In this document: positions 59,696 through 64,000 of the stretch, piece after piece | Layout of the letters: every line of letters starts with the position of its first letter | How positions within the stretch are numbered: the stretch's first letter is position 1 | Source: Anaerotruncus colihominis | GTDB taxonomy: Bacteria > Bacillota > Clostridia > Oscillospirales > Ruminococcaceae | Length of the DNA stretch: 64,000 bases | Reading direction: 5' to 3' | Assembly (NCBI GenBank): GCA_025146135.1 | Contig: CP102255.1 | Span: forward strand, 1,922,001 to 1,986,000 | Position numbers and translations under genes: made by a program | The notes under the pieces: generated by a model | What the model saw: only the letters and a program-made list of their open reading frames with translations | The model's database searches: none | What the model was told of the DNA's origin: nothing

Positions 59696-60655
59696 TTATT
59701 GCAGCACCCCAACCTTTGTAAAGTCCTCCTCGTTTACAACACACGCCACATGTCTGGCTGCATCGTCGCCGTCAATCAAATACTGAAGGGTAGCACGAAA
59801 ATTCTCAAGTTCCCTTGCGAATATGCACTCCATATGGCTGACGGTGCCGATAAAATCCTTTCCCATATATAATTCAACCGCCTTGCGGGACACATTCAGA
59901 CAAGTCGGCATATCCATCAAATCATATAAGGTACCTCCTATTAAACGTCCATATCCTGTAAAATACCGATGGATACCCGGAATTTGAAATTCCTGCAAAC
60001 CGGCGCGCGCTTTCAATTCATAAAACCGCGGCTTTAAATCCTCTGAAAGCACCTGCGGAAGCACAATATTCAGCTTTTGTTTCATACCGTTAAATGCAAG
60101 TTGTTTTCCTTCTGATAATACATAATTCTCTGTCAACAGATGCCTGCATACCGGCTTTACAAAATTTTCAAAGTAAGAAAGCGCCGTAGCTGTGGAAGGC
60201 AGCATCGAAATACGTGAAATCTGGCGTTCCTCACGAATTTTGCCCTTAATTTTTTTGCATTCCTGTGGCAAGTCTTTTTCATTTTTAAAGAATATGTAGG
60301 TAATTCCGCTTAAATCAGAAGGAACCCGCACTCCTTTCTGAATCAATGCAAACGTACGGTACCGGCTCAGGACGCCTGTGAAAATACCATGCTCAAACAG
60401 GACGTTGTCGCGCGCTGTAAAACACTGCTTTTTTCTGACGACCGCATGGTCGTCCTTTGTATACAGCACAACAGCGTAGTCAAATCCAGCCGCCTGTTTA
60501 CAGAGGTTTTCCAGCGTCGATTCCCCCAGCCTGAAAAAATTATCTGACCACAGTATAACCTTTCCGATATTTTCCAAGCTAGCCTTCACTATCTTGGCAT
60601 ATTTTTTTCCTTCTGCTGACGACGCTATAAAAATACGATCTTCTACGCTGCGCAT
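59696..60655 (-). CDS. TIR-STING fusion protein (Cap12-type CBASS effector), orphan
   Basis: 319 aa, no membrane span. Residues 1-125 form a CAP12/Pycsar-type TIR domain: RIFIASSAEG at 7-16, FRLGEST at 41-47 and ARDNVLFEHGIF at 81-92, where Glu88 is the likely catalytic residue for NAD+ cleavage. Residues about 153-310 match the prokaryotic STING domain: ALSYFENFVKPV (158-169), KLNIVLP (194-200), YGR (235-237), GTLYDLMDMPTCL (241-253) and ELENF (282-286). In CBASS, c-di-GMP binding makes such proteins form filaments and destroy NAD+, killing infected cells. Usually a CdnE-type cyclase gene is adjacent; none is seen here. AAAGGAG lies 8 bases before the ATG. It follows tag by 59 bases, same strand. 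Confidence 0.85.
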   Translation of the reverse strand: MRSVEDRIFIASSAEGKKYAKIVKASLENIGKVILWSDNFFRLGESTLENLCKQAAGFDYAVVLYTKDDHAVVRKKQCFTARDNVLFEHGIFTGVLSRYRTFALIQKGVRVPSDLSGITYIFFKNEKDLPQECKKIKGKIREERQISRISMLPSTATALSYFENFVKPVCRHLLTENYVLSEGKQLAFNGMKQKLNIVLPQVLSEDLKPRFYELKARAGLQEFQIPGIHRYFTGYGRLIGGTLYDLMDMPTCLNVSRKAVELYMGKDFIGTVSHMECIFARELENFRATLQYLIDGDDAARHVACVVNEEDFTKVGVLQ

Positions 60656-60714
60656 GGCGTCCTCTCCTTTTGCTGTCTCCAATCCCTTTATGTTTCTTTC
60701 GAGTTCGTTTTACC

Positions 60715-61317
60715 CTATCCTTCATGATCCCTGCGTTTTAAAACTGTATCAGAGCAATCCAAAAGCTCCTGGTAGCGAAAGCAGGACTCCAGATGGTCAT
60801 TAATCATACCGCACGCCTGCAGATGAGAATAAACAGTAACTGAACCCATATACTTCAGGCCGCGGGTCTTCAAATCTTTACTGATAAGATCAGATAAGCC
60901 GTTTTTTGCTGGTATGGCGCCTTTTTGATGCCCCATATATAAATAGGTTCTACCGTTTGTAAACTTCCAAATATATGAACTGAAAGACCCAAACTCCGAG
61001 CGAATCTCCTGAAAACACCGCGCATTGTGAATGACAGCCTGAATTTTCCGCGGGGATTTAATCATTCCATCCGTATTCATAATGCGTTCTATGTCCTCGC
61101 CGCCATAAGCCGCCACTTTATCAAAATCAAACGCGTCGAAACATTTGCGGAATATATCGCGTTTTTGAATCATCATATTCCAATTCAATCCGCATTGCAT
61201 GACCTCCATCATCAAAAATTCGAACTGCTTTTGATCGTCATACAGCGGAACGCCCCATTCTTCATCATGATAGCGCCGCATCTTTTCATTGCATTCACAC
61301 CAAGGACATCTGTTCAT
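60715..61317 (-). CDS. tag: DNA-3-methyladenine glycosylase I
   Basis: 200 aa. RCPWCE and YHDEEWGVPLYDD at the N-terminus, the catalytic Glu in MMEVMQCGLNW and later YLYMGHQ fit Tag; the zinc ligands Cys and His seen at the N-terminus pair with C-terminal His/Cys (HLQACGMINDH). It excises 3-methyladenine from DNA. GGAAGTGG lies about 7 bases before the ATG. It is between rlmD and the TIR-STING gene on one strand; no clear promoter was found in either short gap, so read-through from rlmD is likely. Confidence 0.93.
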   Translation of the reverse strand: MNRCPWCECNEKMRRYHDEEWGVPLYDDQKQFEFLMMEVMQCGLNWNMMIQKRDIFRKCFDAFDFDKVAAYGGEDIERIMNTDGMIKSPRKIQAVIHNARCFQEIRSEFGSFSSYIWKFTNGRTYLYMGHQKGAIPAKNGLSDLISKDLKTRGLKYMGSVTVYSHLQACGMINDHLESCFRYQELLDCSDTVLKRRDHEG

Positions 61318-61398
61318 ATGGCCCACTTCCCGATATGCATTGTTGTTTGGTTTTTCACTTGGCCGGTTTATGATTTTTCCGATCTAATCCGATATATT

Positions 61399-62760
61399 TC
61401 AATCTGATTTTAAGCGGGACAACACAGCGACCGCTTCCACATGCGCAGTACGCGGGAACATATCGACCGGCCGGCAGCGGCGGGGCGAATACCCGGCCGC
61501 CGCGAGCGCAGCGCAGTCGCGCGCCATGGTGGCGCTGTCGCACGAAACCATCACAACACGCCGCGGAGCCATCGCGGCGACCGCATCCAGCACCTCCGGC
61601 GCGCAGCCCTTGCGCGGCGGGTCCAGCACAATAACGTCGGGCCGCACCCCTTCCCGCGCGAGCCGGGCGGCAGCTTGTCCCGCGTCCGCACAGAAAAAGC
61701 GCGCGTTTTTAATTCCGTTGCGCGCAGCGTTTGCGACAGCGTTTTCAACTGCCTGCGGAACGACCTCGACGCCAATCACCTGCCTGCACAGATGCGCGAG
61801 CGAAAGCCCAATCGTTCCTGCACCGCAATACAGATCCAAAAGCGTCTCCGTACCTGTGAGCGCCGCAAATTCGGCAGCCACACCATAAAGCAGCTCCGCT
61901 CCCGGACTGTTGACCTGATAAAACGACTGTGCAGACAGCTCGAACCGCACGCCGCACAGCACATCGGAAATGGCCGGCTTTCCATACAGGACACGGCTGT
62001 GCTCGCCGATAATTACATTCGTATTGCGTTCATTCACATTCAACAGAATGGATACGATTTCGCCGCAGCGGGAAAGCAGGAGATCGACAAGCGCGTTTTC
62101 ATTCGGCAGATGCGTCCCGTTGACGACCAGGCAGACCATGATCTGTCCCGAGCGATGTCCGCGACGCAGATAGACGTGACGTATAAGACCGGCCCCTAAG
62201 CTCTCGTCATAGGCTGAGACATGGTATGTATGCATATAAGAAAGGACCGCCTCCAAAAGCTCCCCAAAAACAGGCGGCTGCAATTTACAGGTGTGGCAGT
62301 CGATGACCTCATGTGTGCGCGGTGCAAAAAAGCCGGCGCACAGCCCGCCCTTTTGCATCCGAACAGGATACTGCGCCTTGTTTCGGTACCCATCGGTGAC
62401 TGGCGACGGCTCAATAGGCTCTGCCGCAAGCTCCAACTTTCCGATTCTCCTCAGGTTTTGCTGGACAAACGCCTGCTTGCAGCGCAATTCCGCCTCATAA
62501 GAGATATGGCGGAACACACAGCCTCCGCACCGCCTGCTGACAGGGCAGTCCGGCTCGATCCGATCCGGTGAGGGCCGCAAGATCTGCTCGATTCGTCCAT
62601 AGCAATGCGTGCGGTTTACCTTAACAATCCGCACGCACAGGCGATCCCCTACAGCCGATGCGGGCACAAAAACAGCCATACCGTCCAACCGGCCGACGCC
62701 GTTGCCATCATGCGCCATATCGATGATATCCAGTGTGACCAGTTCATTTTTTTGCGGCAT
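61399..62760 (-). CDS. rlmD: 23S rRNA (uracil-C5)-methyltransferase, RlmD/RlmCD family
   Basis: 453 aa. An N-terminal TRAM domain is followed by an iron-sulfur cluster motif (CPVSRRCGGC, about residue 75), SAM-binding LLDLYCGAGTIGLSLA, and catalytic motif DPPRKGC (about 390) and VSCDSAT. It methylates uracil C5 in 23S rRNA. The ATG at 62760 has GGATGGGG 5 to 8 bases upstream; the upstream extension is rejected. It is monocistronic or heads a unit with tag and TIR-STING. Confidence 0.92.
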   Translation of the reverse strand: MPQKNELVTLDIIDMAHDGNGVGRLDGMAVFVPASAVGDRLCVRIVKVNRTHCYGRIEQILRPSPDRIEPDCPVSRRCGGCVFRHISYEAELRCKQAFVQQNLRRIGKLELAAEPIEPSPVTDGYRNKAQYPVRMQKGGLCAGFFAPRTHEVIDCHTCKLQPPVFGELLEAVLSYMHTYHVSAYDESLGAGLIRHVYLRRGHRSGQIMVCLVVNGTHLPNENALVDLLLSRCGEIVSILLNVNERNTNVIIGEHSRVLYGKPAISDVLCGVRFELSAQSFYQVNSPGAELLYGVAAEFAALTGTETLLDLYCGAGTIGLSLAHLCRQVIGVEVVPQAVENAVANAARNGIKNARFFCADAGQAAARLAREGVRPDVIVLDPPRKGCAPEVLDAVAAMAPRRVVMVSCDSATMARDCAALAAAGYSPRRCRPVDMFPRTAHVEAVAVLSRLKSD

Positions 62761-62816
62761 ATTCGCGCCCCATCCCTTCCCTGTGCCGCCGCATATCCCA
62801 GGGACGGCTTTTTGCA

Positions 62817-62845
62817 TTGACAATACATTTTGATTATTCTATCAT
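62817..62845 (+). promoter_or_regulatory. Promoter of the C-terminal-region lipoprotein gene
   Basis: TTGACA-N17-TATCAT. Its -10 overlaps the -10 of the divergent rlmD promoter. Confidence 0.65.
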
Positions 62846-62864
62846 AAAGCTGTTGGGATGGCAA
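62836..62864 (-). promoter_or_regulatory. rlmD promoter
   Basis: Minus strand TTGCCA-N17-TAGAAT, about 76 bases before the rlmD start. Confidence 0.6.
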
Positions 62865-62896
62865 CGAAATCCATAACAAAAGAGGCGTTTCTTGTG

Positions 62897-63589
62897 ATGA
62901 AAAGATGTTTTTCCCTGCTGCTTGCTATCGTCATGGCTCTGGCTGCAACTGCTTGCGGAGCAAAGCCGCGGAAGGTTGACCCTGCTGCATTTTGTATTCA
63001 GGAGAGCGTTGCGCTGACACAGGAAATGGGCGCGATGGCCGCCAATCAAATGTATATGGACCTGGTATCCGATTCTGAGGAAGTACGTAAACTGACTGAT
63101 GAAATCGGCGCGCAGGATTACAGCAGACCTGTACGCGTTTATTTGATCGCCCTTCCGCCATCCGTCGTCAATCAGATTTTCAGCCTGGCTTCACCCGGCG
63201 AAACGCTCCCTGACGATTTGCAGGAAATCCTCTATAAACGTATGAACGGCGCCATGGCGGCCAGTTTCATTAACGGCCGGCTCGGCGGCGTCTCTGTGCT
63301 TGCCGCAGCCAGTCTGCTTACAACGGAAAAAGCGTACATCGAACCGGATGGCTGGCCTGGCGGGCAACTGCTGTTTTTACAATATGAAGGCGGCTGGTCC
63401 AGCGTCGTTTCCTTTGCTCACGCCGGCGAGGGAGTCATCGGGGCAAAAGCGGAATTTGCGCTTGTCTCCGACGAAATCGTCTCGGATCTTGATAGTCTGA
63501 TCGCCATGTTTTTGACAGATACATTTGAATTTGACTATATAGTTTATGAGGGCGACGAGCTTGCAGCTCTGCTCGGCAGCGGTTCATAG
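62897..63589 (+). CDS. Lipoprotein of unknown function
   Basis: 230 aa. Signal peptide with lipobox LAATAC (Cys about residue 20), then a globular domain containing VRVYLIALPPSVVNQIF and repeated Met residues. No family was recognised. The ATG at 62897 is preceded by AGAGGCG about 9 bases upstream; an earlier ATG at 62858 would place charged residues before the signal peptide. It is followed by the ABC ATPase gene after 123 bases. Confidence 0.75.
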   Translation: MKRCFSLLLAIVMALAATACGAKPRKVDPAAFCIQESVALTQEMGAMAANQMYMDLVSDSEEVRKLTDEIGAQDYSRPVRVYLIALPPSVVNQIFSLASPGETLPDDLQEILYKRMNGAMAASFINGRLGGVSVLAAASLLTTEKAYIEPDGWPGGQLLFLQYEGGWSSVVSFAHAGEGVIGAKAEFALVSDEIVSDLDSLIAMFLTDTFEFDYIVYEGDELAALLGSGS

Positions 63590-63712
63590 TTCTGTTTGAC
63601 GGTGCGGCTTGTGTGCGTTATGTGATAATTTTTCTAAACTTATATGAAAACACATGCAGTAAACAGGGGAAAACGCGGCACCTATTAGAAGGTATTCTAT
63701 CAAACGAGGGGG

Positions 63713-64000
63713 ATGGCCTTGGAACAGACGGCACAGCCAAAAAGCATGCTGAGAACGATTATCAGCGTGCGGCATCTGCGCAAGGTGTACCGCATAGGCG
63801 ACGAAAAAGTCGTCGCGCTCGGCGATATCAACCTCGAAATTTTACAGGGACAGATTGTCTGTATCGTCGGCACTTCCGGCTCTGGAAAGTCGACGTTCTT
63901 AAATCAGCTCGCCGGGCTTGAAAAGCCGACGCGCGGCGCGGTGTACATTGGAAAAACAAACATTTCTCGCCTGTCTGAAAACCAGCTTGCCACCTTCCGG
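63713..64000 (+). CDS. ABC transporter ATP-binding protein, MacB/LolD-like (3' end beyond the window)
   Basis: The first 96 codons are seen. ISVRHLRKVYRIGDEKVVAL is followed by the Walker A motif GTSGSGKST and LNQLAGLEKPTRG, as in the LolD/MacB/FtsE branch. These ATPases usually pair with a FtsX-like permease. GAGGGGG (63706-63712) abuts the ATG at 63713, so TTG 63719 or ATG 63746 may be the real start. A TTGACG with a distant GATAAT (63596-63629) may be the promoter, poorly spaced. Confidence 0.88.
   Translation, partial: MALEQTAQPKSMLRTIISVRHLRKVYRIGDEKVVALGDINLEILQGQIVCIVGTSGSGKSTFLNQLAGLEKPTRGAVYIGKTNISRLSENQLATFR

Noticed and set aside
59472-59744. 90-codon minus-strand frame considered as a remnant of a CD-NTase gene after TIR-STING
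   Set aside because: No nucleotidyltransferase motif, no ribosome site, and it overlaps the end of the TIR-STING gene.
63613-63921. 102-codon plus-strand frame at the window end
   Set aside because: It is a different frame from the ABC ATPase, whose Walker A motif lies in the 63713 frame.

Overview
The window looks like a chromosomal segment of an anaerobic, endospore-forming member of the Clostridia, plausibly a gut-type Oscillospirales-like organism. The evidence is Spo0A, the SpoIVB peptidase, a tricistronic GerA-type germinant receptor operon, a YtvI-like membrane protein, a DUF1540 protein, butyrate kinase/phosphotransbutyrylase, a ferredoxin-linked 2-oxoacid oxidoreductase, and strong Shine-Dalgarno sites and intrinsic terminators. 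The taxonomic placement is inference. No rRNA, tRNA, CRISPR array, insertion sequence or prophage gene was seen.

Layout. 1-790: end of an exported FMN-binding protein. 1155-11610 (+): a catabolic locus with KduD-like, Gfo/Idh-type and sugar-isomerase-like enzymes, a tripartite tricarboxylate-type transporter (tctC-tctB-tctA), a HIT protein, a 2-hydroxyacid dehydrogenase, a DapA-family lyase, a LacI regulator and a PfkB-like protein that has lost its catalytic residues. It reads as uptake and breakdown of a sugar acid. 11748-15616 (-): ACT regulator-hom-thrB-aspartokinase. 15879-42529: mostly housekeeping and sporulation genes: ytvI-like, HAD phosphatase, DivIVA-like, a lone fumarase beta subunit, guaB, aldo/keto reductase, spo0A, spoIVB, gerA-B-C, YetF-like/DUF4363, citrate synthase, mutY, Nudix, and an ECF sigma/DUF4367 module with a large exported protein.

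42682-57925 (-): a second catabolic locus. IclR regulator, TRAP transporter (dctP-Q-M), ATC-hydrolase-family protein, fumarate-reductase-like flavoprotein with a small [2Fe-2S] partner, M20 amidohydrolase, malate/lactate-type dehydrogenase, 2-oxoacid:ferredoxin oxidoreductase (G-D-A-B order), then butyrate kinase, phosphotransbutyrylase and an SLC13-type permease. Together these can import a conjugated acid, release and oxidise it to a 2-oxoacid, decarboxylate that to an acyl-CoA, and conserve the thioester as ATP.

58073-64000: an NSS-type Na+-dependent transporter, then (-) rlmD, tag (3-methyladenine DNA glycosylase I) and a TIR-STING protein, the effector class of CBASS anti-phage systems, here with no cyclic-dinucleotide synthase beside it. 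The window ends with a lipoprotein and the start of an ABC transporter ATPase. The orphan TIR-STING next to tag, and the TRAP/Por/Buk pathway of unknown substrate, are the most interesting parts.
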